DNA from: Alphaproteobacteria bacterium
Lineage (GTDB): Bacteria; Pseudomonadota; Alphaproteobacteria; SHVR01
NCBI GenBank assembly: GCA_009694185.1
Contig: SHVR01000028.1
Coordinates: 1-36,435 of the forward strand
Direction: 5' to 3'
DNA length: 36,435 bases
Shown here in pieces: positions 8,022-17,354 of this stretch. The notes below the pieces were generated by a model, which ran no database searches, was not told where the DNA came from, and saw only the letters and a program-made list of their open reading frames with translations. The position numbers and the translations under genes were made by a program. The first letter of the stretch is position 1, and each line of letters starts with the position of its first letter.

Positions 8022-9653
8022 ATGGAACGCGAAAGCATGGAGTTCGATGTGGTGATCGTGGGTGGCGGCCCGGCGGGGCTCGCCGCGGCGATCCGGCTGC
8101 GCCAACTCTCCAGCGACATCAGCGTCTGTGTTGTGGAAAAGGGCTCGGAGGTTGGCGCCCATATCCTGTCGGGGGCGGTGTTCGATCCGCGTGCACTCAA
8201 CGAACTCATCCCCGATTGGCGGGACCGGGGCGCACCGCTCAACAGCCCGGTTGGCGAGGATCGCTTCCTGTTCCTCACCGCGATGAAGAGTTATCGCGTA
8301 CCTCAGGCGCTGATGCTGCCGACCATGCGCAATCACGGCAATTACGTCATCAGCCTGGGCAACCTATGCCGCTGGCTTGGCCAACAGGCGGAAGCCCTGG
8401 AGGTACAGATCTTTCCCGGGTTCGCCGCGAGCGAGGTCCTTTACGACCCGGCGGGCGGTGTCCGCGGTGTCGCCACCGGCGACATGGGAATCGGCCGCGA
8501 TGGCAAGCCGAAGGCCTCCCACCAACCGGGCTATGAGCTGATCGGCAAGTACACACTGTTTGCCGAGGGCTGCCGCGGCTCGCTCGGCAAGCGTCTGATG
8601 CAGCGCTTCGACCTAAGGGCCGGTGTCGAGGCGCAGACCTACGGCATCGGCCTGAAGGAATTGTGGCAGATCGACCCAACACGCCACCAACAGGGTCTCG
8701 TGCTCCACACCGGCGGCTGGCCGCTCGATGGCGCCACCTATGGTGGCTCGTTCCTCTATCATCTGGAGGACCATCAGGCCGCCGTGGGCTTTGTCGTCGG
8801 GCTCGATTACCAGAACCCTTATCTCAGCCCCTTCGAGGAATTCCAGCGGTTCAAGACCCACCCGGCGATTCGCTCTTTCTTTGAAGGCGGCAAACGAATT
8901 GCTTATGGCGCCAGGGCCATCAACGAGGGCGGCCTACAGGCGCTGCCGAAGCTGGTCTTTCCGGGTGGGGCCATGATCGGCTGCGAGGCTGGTTTCCTGA
9001 ACGTGCCGCGCATCAAGGGCAGCCACGCGGCGATGAAGACCGGTATGTTGGCCGCCGAGGCCGTGGCGGCGGCGCTGACCGATGGTCGCGAGCGCGACGT
9101 ACTGACGGCCTATCCCGAAGCCTTCGAGGTCTCCTGGCTCCATGACGAGCTCCACCGCGCCCGCAATTTCCGTCCGGCCTTCAAATGGGGCCTGCTGGCG
9201 GGCTCCGTCCACGCCGGCATCGACCAGATGCTGTTGCGTGGCAAGGCACCCTGGACCTTGCGGCATCATGGCGCCGATCATGCGAGCCTCAGGCCGAAGG
9301 CCGAGTGCTCGGCGATCACCTACCCGAAGCCGGACGGCCAAGTGTCGTTCGACCGGCTATCCTCGGTCTATCTATCCAACACCAACCATGAAGAAGACCA
9401 GCCGGTTCATCTTACCCTCAAGGACGAGCGGGTGGCGATCACCGTCAACCTCGAGCAATATGACGCGCCGGAGCAGCGCTATTGCCCGGCCGGCGTCTAT
9501 GAGATCGTGCGCGACGATGGAAGCGCGCCACGCCTGCAGATCAACGCGCAGAACTGCGTTCACTGCAAGACGTGCGACATCAAGGATCCGACGCAGAACA
9601 TCGACTGGGTGACGCCCGAGGGGGGCGGGGGACCCAATTATCCGAACATGTGA
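8022..9653 (+). CDS. Electron transfer flavoprotein-ubiquinone oxidoreductase
   Basis: This 543-residue membrane-associated flavoprotein passes electrons from reduced ETF, and so from acyl-CoA dehydrogenases, to ubiquinone. The N-terminal FAD dinucleotide fold has [16 protein letters not shown] (GGGPAG at 14-19). The C-terminal 4Fe-4S ligands are Cys488 (YCPAGVY) and Cys512, Cys515 and Cys518 ([13 protein letters not shown]), ending in the usual [10 protein letters not shown]-type tail. Length is normal for the family. I chose the ATG at 8022, preceded by GAGG; earlier in-frame codons translate to non-conserved sequence. It fits functionally with the acyl-CoA dehydrogenase at 26620. No etfA or etfB is in the window. 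Confidence 0.96.
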   Translation: MERESMEFDVVIVGGGPAGLAAAIRLRQLSSDISVCVVEKGSEVGAHILSGAVFDPRALNELIPDWRDRGAPLNSPVGEDRFLFLTAMKSYRVPQALMLPTMRNHGNYVISLGNLCRWLGQQAEALEVQIFPGFAASEVLYDPAGGVRGVATGDMGIGRDGKPKASHQPGYELIGKYTLFAEGCRGSLGKRLMQRFDLRAGVEAQTYGIGLKELWQIDPTRHQQGLVLHTGGWPLDGATYGGSFLYHLEDHQAAVGFVVGLDYQNPYLSPFEEFQRFKTHPAIRSFFEGGKRIAYGARAINEGGLQALPKLVFPGGAMIGCEAGFLNVPRIKGSHAAMKTGMLAAEAVAAALTDGRERDVLTAYPEAFEVSWLHDELHRARNFRPAFKWGLLAGSVHAGIDQMLLRGKAPWTLRHHGADHASLRPKAECSAITYPKPDGQVSFDRLSSVYLSNTNHEEDQPVHLTLKDERVAITVNLEQYDAPEQRYCPAGVYEIVRDDGSAPRLQINAQNCVHCKTCDIKDPTQNIDWVTPEGGGGPNYPNM

Positions 9654-9714
9654 TAGCTGAGCGGTGGAGACCCATTTGTTCTGGAATCAGAGAAGCGTCC
9701 CGTGGACCGGCGCG

Positions 9715-11427
9715 ATGACGATGTGGCGCCGCGCACTCATCGTCGTCGCCATGCTGGCCGGCGGTTGCGCCGCCGATTCGCCTGGCGAGGACGCGGCGGC
9801 GGCCGGGCGCTCGGACGCTTCGTTGGCGGGCCGCTCGGTGCTCGGCAGCTATCTTGCGGGCCGCCACGCCGAGCGTGGCTTCGATCTTGAGGCGGCTGCC
9901 CGCTTCCTCGGCCATGCGCTCGACCGGGATCCCGACAATCTGGAACTCCGGCAACGAACCTTCCTGCTGCTGGTGACCGGAGGACGCATCCAGGAAGCCC
10001 TGCCGCACGGCAAACTGCTGCTCGCCCAGCGCCCCGGTTCACCGGTGGAGATATTGACGCAGATCGTCGAGGTGGTGCTGGCCGGCGACTTCACGGAGGC
10101 CGAACGCCTCGTGGGCATGCTCGACGGGCGGCGGCACAGTGCCCTGATACGCCCGTTGGTGCTGGCTTGGGTCAAGGTTGGATTGGGCGACGGGGATGGC
10201 GCGCTGCTGGCCCTGGCACCGCTCGCCAATGACCGGGGCTTGGTGTCGTTGCACGCCTTGCACCGGGCCCTGGTTAGCGATGCGATGGGCCGACCCGAAA
10301 AGGAGGACGCCTACTGGGCGCTCATGGAACGCGCGAACGAGCCGACATTTCGCATGGTGCAATTGCTCGGCAATTATCTGGAACGGCGCGGCGCGAGCCA
10401 GGACGCCCAGGCGCTCTACGACGCCTACCGCCGCCGCCAGCCCGAGTCGGCTTTGCTGGCGGCGGTGACGGGCGCGAAGGCGACGGCCCCGATCGTCGCC
10501 GAGGCGCGGGCCGGATTGAGCGAGGCGCTCTTCAATCTTGCCGGGGCCTTCTACCAGGATCGCGACGTGGGTCTTGGCCTGATTTATGCGCGGCTTGCCG
10601 TGCATGTCTGGCCAACCGGGGCCATGGCCAAGCTGCTGCTTGGCGAGATTCTGGAAGAGCAGTCGCGTGACGATGAGGCGATCCGCATCTACCGGACGGT
10701 GACGAATGACAAACCTCTCGTGCATCAGGCGCGGATCCGTCTCGCGCGCGCCCTGGCGCGCACGGATCGGCTCGACGAGGCGATCGCGGTTCTGCGCGAC
10801 GTCGCCCGCGACGCGCCCCTCCAGCCCGATGCCTTGATTGCACTGGGTCATGTGCTGCGCGGCGCCGAGCGTTTCGCCGAGGCTGCGGACGTCTATGACA
10901 CGGCGATCCAGCGCCTGGGTCCGGTGGCGCCAGAGCATTGGCGGCTGATTTACTCGCGCGGCATCGCCCTCGAACGCTCGAAGCAGTGGGAGCGGGCGGA
11001 AGCCGCCTTGCGGCAAGCGCTCGACCTCCGTCCGGAAGACCCCTATGTGCTGAACTATCTTGGCTATTCTTGGGTGGACCGGGGCTTGCATCTGGAACAG
11101 GCGGAAGGGATGATTAGGCGCGCGACCGAACTGCGTCCCGAGGACGGCTTCATCGCCGACAGTCTCGGCTGGGTCTATTACCGGACGGGCCACTATGGGC
11201 GTGCTGTCGTCGAACTCGAGCGGGCGGTAGCGCTCGAGCCGGAAGACCCGGTGATCAACGAGCATCTGGGCGATGCCTATTGGCAAGTCGGCCGCTTCAG
11301 CGAGGCCAGATTCCAGTGGCAGCGGGCGCTCCGTTTCAAGCCCGAGGCCGAGCGGATCGCCGACCTGCAATCGAAGCTCGCCTGCCAACCTCGGGGTTGT
11401 CCGAAGCTGCTGCGCGGCGGGAGCTGA
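9715..11427 (+). CDS. TPR-repeat protein, probable lipoprotein
   Basis: This protein of about 570 residues is built almost wholly of tetratricopeptide repeats. Those near the C-terminus (ALDLRPEDPYVLNYLGYSW, GFIADSLGWVYYRTGHY) are the clearest. The N-terminus has a basic start, a hydrophobic stretch (ALIVVAMLAGGC) and a cysteine in a lipobox-like setting, although the -3 residue is Ala rather than Leu. It probably sits in the periplasm on a membrane and scaffolds other proteins; no partner can be named. The start is uncertain: ATG 9715, ATG 9721 or GTG 9664, none with a strong ribosome site. It is 61 bp after ETF-QO and leads directly into ispE, in the same frame. Confidence 0.82.
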   Translation: MTMWRRALIVVAMLAGGCAADSPGEDAAAAGRSDASLAGRSVLGSYLAGRHAERGFDLEAAARFLGHALDRDPDNLELRQRTFLLLVTGGRIQEALPHGKLLLAQRPGSPVEILTQIVEVVLAGDFTEAERLVGMLDGRRHSALIRPLVLAWVKVGLGDGDGALLALAPLANDRGLVSLHALHRALVSDAMGRPEKEDAYWALMERANEPTFRMVQLLGNYLERRGASQDAQALYDAYRRRQPESALLAAVTGAKATAPIVAEARAGLSEALFNLAGAFYQDRDVGLGLIYARLAVHVWPTGAMAKLLLGEILEEQSRDDEAIRIYRTVTNDKPLVHQARIRLARALARTDRLDEAIAVLRDVARDAPLQPDALIALGHVLRGAERFAEAADVYDTAIQRLGPVAPEHWRLIYSRGIALERSKQWERAEAALRQALDLRPEDPYVLNYLGYSWVDRGLHLEQAEGMIRRATELRPEDGFIADSLGWVYYRTGHYGRAVVELERAVALEPEDPVINEHLGDAYWQVGRFSEARFQWQRALRFKPEAERIADLQSKLACQPRGCPKLLRGGS

Positions 11428-11430
11428 AAT

Positions 11431-12375
11431 ATCACCGGGATCATCGCCGTCGCCGCCGCGGCGAAACTCAATCTCTGGCTGCGCGTAACCGGCCGCCGGG
11501 CGGACGGCTATCACCTCCTCGACAGCGCCGTGGCGTTCGCGGCCTTGCATGACACAGTGATCGTCGAATCGGCGGACGATTTGCGGCTCACTGTCGCCGG
11601 GCCATTGGGCGAATCGTTGGCCGCCACCTTGTCGCGCGCGGCGCGCGATAATCTGGTCATCGTCGCGGCGCGCCGGCTGGCGGACGCGGCCGGTATCCGA
11701 CCGGGCGCGCATATCCGGCTCATCAAGCGTTTGCCGGTGGCGGCGGGTATCGGCGGCGGGTCGGCCGATGCGGCCGCGACATTGCTGGCGCTGGTACGGC
11801 TCTGGGGTGTTTCACTGGGCCAGTCGGAGATGGCGGCCCTCGCGCTCGATTTGGGTGCCGACGTGCCGATGTGCCTAGCCGGCCGGGCGGCGCTCATGGG
11901 CGGCATCGGCGAGAGATTGACGCCGATCGACGCCCTGCCATCGGCGGGCCTCGTCCTGGTCAATCCAGGGGCGGCGCTGGCGACGGCGGATGTCTTCCGC
12001 CGCTGGCAAGGGCCCTTCTCGCCGCCCGCGAATGTGGCGGTATCGAACTTCAATGGGCTCGGCAATGCCGCGGCACTCGCGGGTCTGGTGGCACCCATGG
12101 GCAACGACCTGGCGGCGCCCGCCGCGTCGTTGGCGCCCACGATCGAGGTGGCGCTGGCGGCGCTCGCGGCCTCGCCCGGCTCGTTGCTCGCTCGCATGTC
12201 CGGGAGTGGCGCCACCTGCTTCGGTCTCTACCCGAACCCCGGTGCGGCGGCCGTCGCCGCCCGCGCGTTGGCCTTGGCCAGACCCGACTGGTGGATCGCC
12301 GCCACCAGCCTGATCGCCGATACCGGCTGCCTCGATCCGGCGCTTGACGATTGCCGTCGCCCGGCCATGGATTGA
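11431..12375 (+). CDS. ispE: 4-diphosphocytidyl-2-C-methyl-D-erythritol kinase, ATC start position
   Basis: This GHMP kinase phosphorylates CDP-ME in the non-mevalonate isoprenoid pathway. The conserved beginning AKLNLWLRVTGRRADGYHLLDS, the ATP loop PVAAGIGGGSADAAATLLAL and the C-terminal MSGSGATCFGLY are all present, about 314 residues in all. No ATG, GTG or TTG lies between the in-frame stop of the preceding gene (11425-11427) and the conserved core. GTG 11530 would delete the substrate-binding N-terminus. The best initiation position is ATC at 11431, with GGGAG (11419-11423) 7 nt upstream. That is ideal spacing and is where an ATG would be expected. The gene may use a non-canonical start, be inactivated, or carry a base-call error. 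Confidence 0.85.
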   Translation: MTGIIAVAAAAKLNLWLRVTGRRADGYHLLDSAVAFAALHDTVIVESADDLRLTVAGPLGESLAATLSRAARDNLVIVAARRLADAAGIRPGAHIRLIKRLPVAAGIGGGSADAAATLLALVRLWGVSLGQSEMAALALDLGADVPMCLAGRAALMGGIGERLTPIDALPSAGLVLVNPGAALATADVFRRWQGPFSPPANVAVSNFNGLGNAAALAGLVAPMGNDLAAPAASLAPTIEVALAALAASPGSLLARMSGSGATCFGLYPNPGAAAVAARALALARPDWWIAATSLIADTGCLDPALDDCRRPAMD

Positions 12376-12460
12376 CCACCCGCGGAGAAGGGCGTTCTAT
12401 TGGTAAGGCCCCCGTTGCCGCATCCGCCAGGATGCGGATGAGGGGACCGGTGGGATGACC
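12376..12460. repeat. Intergenic hairpin, possible degenerate dispersed repeat
   Basis: The gap between ispE and the cold-shock gene holds a perfect 8-bp stem, CCGCATCC at 12418-12425 pairing with GGATGCGG at 12430-12437 around a 4-nt loop. An alternative CATCCGC/GCGGATG pairing uses 12421-12440. The stem is flanked by CCCGCGGAGAAGG and, on the minus strand, CCCCTCATCCGC. This resembles the CCCCTCATCC...CCTTCTCCCCGC intergenic repeats common in alphaproteobacteria. No T-run follows on either strand, so an intrinsic terminator is not supported. Boundaries are approximate. Confidence 0.4.
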
Positions 12461-12545
12461 GCCAGGCGCGGTTGTCTCGGGGGAGGGGCCGGGCCGAACC
12501 CGACAAACAAGGGGCGGCACGGCAGTTTGCCGGAGCGTCTGTGCC

Positions 12546-13046
12546 ATGATCGCGGACTCATCGTTCGATGCCGGGGACCCGCCACGCCGCGACGTCAGGG
12601 CGGTCGTCAAATGGTACAATCCCGCCAAGGGCTTCGGGTTCGTTCAGCCAGACGATGGCTCGGCGGATGCTTTCCTGCACATCTCGGTCGTCGCGGCGGC
12701 CGGCCATTCGGAGTTGGCCGAGGGGGCGGAGATCGTCTGCGACATCTCCGAGGGCCGCAAGGGGCCGCAGGTGGCCGCCATCCACGCCGTCCAACCAAGC
12801 GAGGGCCGTCCCGCGCCGAAACCCGGCGGGGGCGCCATGACGGTTGAGGGGACGGTCAAATTTTTCAATGGTGACAAAGGGTTCGGCTTCGTCACACCGG
12901 ATGATGGCGGCAAGGACGTGTTCATCGCGGCACGCATGATCGAGCGGTTCGGGTTGCGCACCTTGGCGCAGGGTCAACGGGTTCGCGTCACCACCCGCAT
13001 GGGGCAGAAAGGCCCCATGGCGGAGGCTATCGAACTGTTGCAATAG
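12546..13046 (+). CDS. Two-domain cold-shock protein
   Basis: This 166-residue protein carries two cold-shock domains in tandem, joined by a Pro/Gly-rich linker at about residues 84-97. The first domain (about 17-82) has VVKWYNPAKGFGFVQPDDG and DAFLHIS; the second (about 98-166) has VKFFNGDKGFGFVTPDDGG and DVFIAA. Both keep the KGFGF core of RNP1, but neither RNP2-like segment is the usual VFVHFS. It probably binds single-stranded RNA or DNA as a chaperone. The start at ATG 12546 has a weak ribosome site. An internal ATG at 12838 begins exactly before the second domain and could in principle give a one-domain product. It is convergent with typA, 24 bp away. Confidence 0.88.
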   Translation: MIADSSFDAGDPPRRDVRAVVKWYNPAKGFGFVQPDDGSADAFLHISVVAAAGHSELAEGAEIVCDISEGRKGPQVAAIHAVQPSEGRPAPKPGGGAMTVEGTVKFFNGDKGFGFVTPDDGGKDVFIAARMIERFGLRTLAQGQRVRVTTRMGQKGPMAEAIELLQ

Positions 13047-13070
13047 GGCGCGCGGCGCCGATCCAAGCGG

Positions 13071-14882
13071 TCAGGCGCCAACGGCGCGGCGGGCCTCGCG
13101 TTTGCGGGCGTGCGGGTCGAGGTGGCGCTTGCGCAGGCGGATCGATTGCGGCGTAACTTCCACCAGCTCGTCGTCCGCGATATAGGCAAGTGCCTTCTCG
13201 AGCGTCATCTTGAGGGGTGGTGTCAGCGTCACATGGTCGTCCTTGCCGGCGGCCCGGAAATTGGTGAGCTGCTTGGCGCGAAGCGGATTGACGTCGAGGT
13301 CGCCGTCGCGGCTGTTCTCGCCGATGATCATGCCTGGATAGACCCGCTCGCCTGGGCTGACAAACAGGGCGCCGCGCTCCTCGAGGTTGAAGAGCGCATA
13401 GGGGACGGCGGTGCCAAGCTCGCGCGAGACGATCGTCCCGGTCCGCCGGGTGGAGATCATACCCTTGAACGGCGCGTAGCCATGGAACAGACGGTTCATC
13501 ACGCCAGTTCCGCGCGTGTCGCTCAGGAACTCGCCGTGATAGCCGATGGTCGAGCGGGTCGGCGCAAGGAATACCAGGCGCTGCTTGCCGGTACCCGCCG
13601 GCCGCATGTCGGTCAATTCCGCGCGCCGCTGGCCAAGCTTTTCCACCACCACGCCGGCATAGGCGTCGTCCACGTCGATGACCACTTCCTCGATCGGCTC
13701 AAACCGCTCGCCCGCTTCCATCTTGTAGAGCACGCGCGGTCGGCTGATCGACAGCTCGAAACCCTCGCGGCGCATGCTCTCGATCAACACGGCGAGCTGC
13801 AGCTCACCGCGGCCCGACACTTCGAAGGCGTCTTTTTCGCCTGATTCGGCGATTCGGATGGCGACGTTGCCCAGGGCTTCGCGCTTCAAGCGGTCCCAGA
13901 TCACCCGGGAGGTGACTTTGTCGCCTTCCTGGCCGGCGAGCGGCGAGTCGTTGACCGAGAATGTCATGGCGATGGTGGGAGGGTCGATGGGGTGTGCCGC
14001 AAGCGCCGTCGTCACCTCGGGCGCGCAGATGGTGTCGGCGACGGTCGCCGTGGCGAGGCCGGCGATCGCCACGATGTCGCCCGCCTGGGCTTCTTCCACC
14101 GGCACGCGCTCGAGCCCGCGGAAGGCGAGGATCTTGGAGATGCGGCCCTGCTCGACCAGGGTGCCGTCGCGGGACAATACCTTTGCCGGCATGTTGGCAC
14201 GGGCCGAGCCGGCGGTGATTCGCCCGGTGAGCAGGCGACCGAGATAGGGGTCGGCCTCGAGCGTCGTGGCCAGCATGGTGAACGGCTGATCCGGTTCGAT
14301 CGTCGGCGGCGGCACATGGCGACACACCAGCTCGAAGAGGGGCGTCAGGTCCTGGCGCGGACCGTCGGGGTCGGTTGCTGCCCACCCCTGGCGCCCCGAG
14401 GCGTAGAGAACGGGAAAATCGAGTTGCGGCTCGCTGGCGTCGAGTGCCGCGAAAAGGTCGAAGACCTCGTCCAGCACCACATGGGCGCGCTGATCGGAGC
14501 GGTCGACCTTGTTGATCAGGACGATCGGTCGGAGACCTTGGCGAAGCGCCTTGCCGAGCACGAACTTGGTCTGTGGCATTGGTCCTTCGGCGGCATCCAC
14601 CAGCAGGATCGCGCCGTCTACCATGCCGAGGATGCGCTCCACCTCACCGCCGAAATCCACATGGCCGGGCGTGTCGACGATGTTGATCCGCACGCCACGC
14701 CAGAGGACCGACGTGCATTTGGCCAGAATTGTGATACCGCGTTCGCGCTCCTGGTCATTGGAGTCGAGCGCCCGGTCCGCCACTTGCTGGTTCTCGCGAA
14801 AAGTGCCGCTCTGGCGCAGCAGGCAATCGACCAAAGTAGTCTTGCCATGGTCGACATGGGCGATAATGGCGATATTGCGCAC
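13071..14882 (-). CDS. typA: Translational GTPase TypA/BipA
   Basis: This 603-residue ribosome-associated GTPase has stress and assembly roles. The P-loop AHVDHGKTT lies at residues 8-16 and RERGITI is switch [14 protein letters not shown] and the EF-G-like C-terminal domains are intact. The start is taken as the GTG at 14882, giving [16 protein letters not shown]. The family usually begins with M-N-L-R-N-I. Here the position of that Met is ATC (14888-14886) and the Leu position is GTG, so initiation seems to have moved two codons. No strong ribosome site precedes either. A longer open frame to 15086 is non-conserved. The second lytic transglycosylase ends 137 bp upstream. Confidence 0.93.
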   Translation of the reverse strand: MRNIAIIAHVDHGKTTLVDCLLRQSGTFRENQQVADRALDSNDQERERGITILAKCTSVLWRGVRINIVDTPGHVDFGGEVERILGMVDGAILLVDAAEGPMPQTKFVLGKALRQGLRPIVLINKVDRSDQRAHVVLDEVFDLFAALDASEPQLDFPVLYASGRQGWAATDPDGPRQDLTPLFELVCRHVPPPTIEPDQPFTMLATTLEADPYLGRLLTGRITAGSARANMPAKVLSRDGTLVEQGRISKILAFRGLERVPVEEAQAGDIVAIAGLATATVADTICAPEVTTALAAHPIDPPTIAMTFSVNDSPLAGQEGDKVTSRVIWDRLKREALGNVAIRIAESGEKDAFEVSGRGELQLAVLIESMRREGFELSISRPRVLYKMEAGERFEPIEEVVIDVDDAYAGVVVEKLGQRRAELTDMRPAGTGKQRLVFLAPTRSTIGYHGEFLSDTRGTGVMNRLFHGYAPFKGMISTRRTGTIVSRELGTAVPYALFNLEERGALFVSPGERVYPGMIIGENSRDGDLDVNPLRAKQLTNFRAAGKDDHVTLTPPLKMTLEKALAYIADDELVEVTPQSIRLRKRHLDPHARKREARRAVGA

Positions 14883-15019
14883 GTTGATGTGTCTATCTGT
14901 TCGTTGCGGGGGACGAACGCGGGGCGCGGAACGCGCCGGCCGTCGTGGTTGGCGTGTATATAGTGATTGGGGTGCCGGGGTACAAGGATTGTGGCGCGAC
15001 CCCGGGGCGGTCGCCTTGT

Positions 15020-17242
15020 TCAGCAGTCCGGCCAGGTGGTGCCCCGTTCGCTGTCGCCGAAGCGGGGCCAGCCTTGGCCGGTGCAACCCGGTTCCGGGTC
15101 CCTATCCGTACCGGGCGTCAGGGGGGCGTCAATTGTTCGTTCACCGGACGGCATGGGCGCAAAGCTTGCGGGTGTCGGTGTGAAGCTTGCGGGAGTCGGC
15201 GGCGGTGGCCGTTCCGTTACCGCGACGGCGCGCTTCGGTTGCACATTCATGCGGGCAGCCGCCAGTTCGGCCACCGCCAGCGCCGGCGCCTGCGCTGGCG
15301 CCAGGATCTGCGTGTAGACGGTGATTCCTTCGATCACCCGCTGCACATAGTTCCGGGTTTCGCCATAAGGGATCCGCTCGATCCAGTCGACCAGGTCGGT
15401 CGGGTCGGACTGGCGGGGGTCGCCATAGGTTTCGAGCCAGCGGCGCACACTGCCGGGACCGGCGTTGTAGGCGGCGAGCGCCATGACCAGGGACCCGTCG
15501 AAACGGCCGATCTGCTGGTTGAGATAGCTGCGCCCGAGCGCCAGATTATATTGCGGGTCGCCCGTTAGACGCCGCGGGTTGTAGGGCAGGCCCAGGCCCC
15601 GGGCCACTTCCTTGGCGGTCGCCGGCATCAGCTGCATCAGGCCCCTGGCACCTGCCTGGCTGACCGCATCGCTGTTGAAGGCGCTCTCTTGACGGATGAG
15701 GCCGAGCACGCGGGCCATTTCGCGGGCATCGGCGCCCTTGACGGCTATGGTCGGGAACAGGTGGCCGACCAGGACGGTACCGCGTTGCCAGAGATGGCGG
15801 GCGATCTTCAGGGCGGTCCCGGGTTGACCATGTTGATGGGCCATGTCGGCGGCAAGCTGCGCGCCGACCGGGTCGCCGGAATTCGCGGCCGCCTGGCGCA
15901 GGAACAATTCCGCCCGGCCATGGTTGCCATGATCGAACAGCAATCGCGCCGCGCGTGCTAGATCCTCGCGTTGAAAGGCGGTCCGCTGCTTGGCCGTGGG
16001 TTGCGGGTCGGCCGGGAGGGGCGTAAACCGGGTGGGCGACAAACGGGCCGCGGCAAGCTGCCCATAGAAGGTGGTCGGGTCGCCCGCGGCGCGACCATGC
16101 CAGGCCTCGGCCGACGCCGGATCGCCGGCCGCCTCGGCGGCGCGTCCCGCCCAATAGGCGGCGCGGCTCTGGCTGATCGGCGTATTGACCCCGGCCGCCA
16201 GACGTTCGAAATGGCCGCGCGCCAGGACCGGCTCGTCGAGGAAACGGAGCGCGATCCAGCCGGCCAGCCACTCGGCTTCCGCGAAGGCGCCACCGCGCGC
16301 GAGCCCATGTCCGGCGGCGATGCGATAGGCGATCGAGAGGTCGCCCTCGTCGAGCGCCCGGCGCGCCGCCCAGTGCCGCAACGACCACCAGATCGCCGGG
16401 CGCGCCACCAAGGCGTCGTGATTGCCAAGCAGCTCGACCACATCTTGATAGCGTCCCTTGCGCCGGCGCCACTGTGCCCGCTCCAGCAACAGGCCTGGGT
16501 CGCTTTGCAGGCTGTCCGGAACCCGGTGCATGGCCGCATCGGCATTGGGCGAGTCGGTCGCCAAGGCCTGGCGTGCCGCCACGAGCGCCGAATGGCCGCC
16601 GCCGAGTAGCGCCGCCTGGCGGTTGGCTGCTTCCCAGAGGCGCCGGTCTAGCAAGTGATCGAGGCGCGCCACATGGTCCGCCGGCTCGAGCTCGGTGTCA
16701 TGGCGGCCGCGGAAGCGGCGCTCCTCCACCACACCGACCAGGCCCTCGACCCAGGCGCGTTTGATCAAAATACGGCCCTTTGCCGCGTCACCGGTGTCCA
16801 TAAGGGCGCCGCCATAACGCAGCAGTCCCTCGGGCGTCAGCGGCGGATTGTCGGCAAACCAGGCCAGGATGTCGCCAGGCGGCAGGGATTCCGGCATGCC
16901 GCGCTCGACTCGCCTCCGGATCGTGTCGCCCTGGGGCCAATGCGCGTGCGTTTTGAGAAATGCCAGGGCATCGCCATAGCCGACTGGGCCGTCGGCGCGA
17001 GTGAGCCCAATCCAGGTCACGAGGTCGACCAGCACCGGATCGCCGGCCGCTTGGGCCGCGCGGCGGGCCGCCTCGGCGTGACCCCGCTCGGCTTCCTGCA
17101 GGGCCGTCTTGGGCGAGCCGCGCTTGGTGTCTTTGTTAGCGGCCTGGGCGAACGCGACCGGGCTGGCGCCGGCGACGAGGAGACAGACCGCGAGTAGGAC
17201 GGCAAACGCCTTTGGCACACCCAGACCGCTTGTCTTCGCCAA
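15020..17242 (-). CDS. Soluble lytic murein transglycosylase (second copy)
   Basis: This 740-residue periplasmic peptidoglycan lytic transglycosylase has a signal peptide at about residues 10-33 ([24 protein letters not shown], split by no charged residue). A long alpha-superhelical region follows, then the SLT domain with catalytic Glu519 in [20 protein letters not shown] and [12 protein letters not shown]. After about residue 655 the tail is low-complexity, including a duplicated TPASF unit. I took the TTG at 17242 as start because GGAG sits 7 nt upstream; GTG 17218 is an alternative just before the hydrophobic stretch. It shares little beyond the fold with the copy at 5173-7017, so it is not a recent duplication. 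It is divergent from pepN. Confidence 0.92.
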   Translation of the reverse strand: MAKTSGLGVPKAFAVLLAVCLLVAGASPVAFAQAANKDTKRGSPKTALQEAERGHAEAARRAAQAAGDPVLVDLVTWIGLTRADGPVGYGDALAFLKTHAHWPQGDTIRRRVERGMPESLPPGDILAWFADNPPLTPEGLLRYGGALMDTGDAAKGRILIKRAWVEGLVGVVEERRFRGRHDTELEPADHVARLDHLLDRRLWEAANRQAALLGGGHSALVAARQALATDSPNADAAMHRVPDSLQSDPGLLLERAQWRRRKGRYQDVVELLGNHDALVARPAIWWSLRHWAARRALDEGDLSIAYRIAAGHGLARGGAFAEAEWLAGWIALRFLDEPVLARGHFERLAAGVNTPISQSRAAYWAGRAAEAAGDPASAEAWHGRAAGDPTTFYGQLAAARLSPTRFTPLPADPQPTAKQRTAFQREDLARAARLLFDHGNHGRAELFLRQAAANSGDPVGAQLAADMAHQHGQPGTALKIARHLWQRGTVLVGHLFPTIAVKGADAREMARVLGLIRQESAFNSDAVSQAGARGLMQLMPATAKEVARGLGLPYNPRRLTGDPQYNLALGRSYLNQQIGRFDGSLVMALAAYNAGPGSVRRWLETYGDPRQSDPTDLVDWIERIPYGETRNYVQRVIEGITVYTQILAPAQAPALAVAELAAARMNVQPKRAVAVTERPPPPTPASFTPTPASFAPMPSGERTIDAPLTPGTDRDPEPGCTGQGWPRFGDSERGTTWPDC
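15161..15202. repeat. Two 21-bp tandem units in the transglycosylase tail
   Basis: Two adjacent 21-bp units (15161-15181 and 15182-15202) share AAGCTTGCGGG-GTCGG with a few substitutions. On the minus strand each encodes a seven-residue unit containing TPASF, in the low-complexity C-terminal tail of the second lytic transglycosylase. The unit length keeps frame, so copy number could vary without disrupting the enzyme. Confidence 0.7.
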
Positions 17243-17263
17243 GGGTCGGCTCCGTCCTCAATG

Positions 17264-17290
17264 TCGACAGCTAAGTGTCTACTTTATAAT
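17264..17290 (+). promoter_or_regulatory. Candidate sigma-70 promoter for pepN
   Basis: A perfect TATAAT at 17285-17290 lies in the AT-rich divergent gap. TCGACA (17264-17269), one mismatch from TTGACA, lies 15 nt upstream. Transcription would start near 17297, about 58 nt before the pepN ATG. The spacing is slightly short. This is prediction by eye only. Confidence 0.4.
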
Positions 17291-17354
17291 AGATTCCGAT
17301 TGGTTAACAGCCGATTTATGAGGGCGCTTCTCGATTGACGCCGAATGGCGCGCC

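Noticed and set aside
10039-11712. 557-codon minus-strand frame over the TPR gene and ispE
   Set aside because: It spans two well-supported plus-strand genes and has no recognisable motif.
12418-12437. Intrinsic terminator after ispE
   Set aside because: The stem is strong, but no T-run follows on either strand.
13047-13070. Terminator between the cold-shock gene and typA
   Set aside because: GGCGCC palindromes are present, but there is no convincing stem followed by T residues.
13110-14963. Long plus-strand frames across typA
   Set aside because: They are antisense to an unmistakable TypA and show no protein family features.
14889-15086. N-terminal extension of TypA to 15086
   Set aside because: It is rich in Arg/Pro with no conservation, and it overlaps the 3' end of the lytic transglycosylase.
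5173-17242. Recent duplication of the lytic transglycosylase gene
   Set aside because: The two proteins share only the SLT motifs; their superhelical regions and tails do not align by eye.
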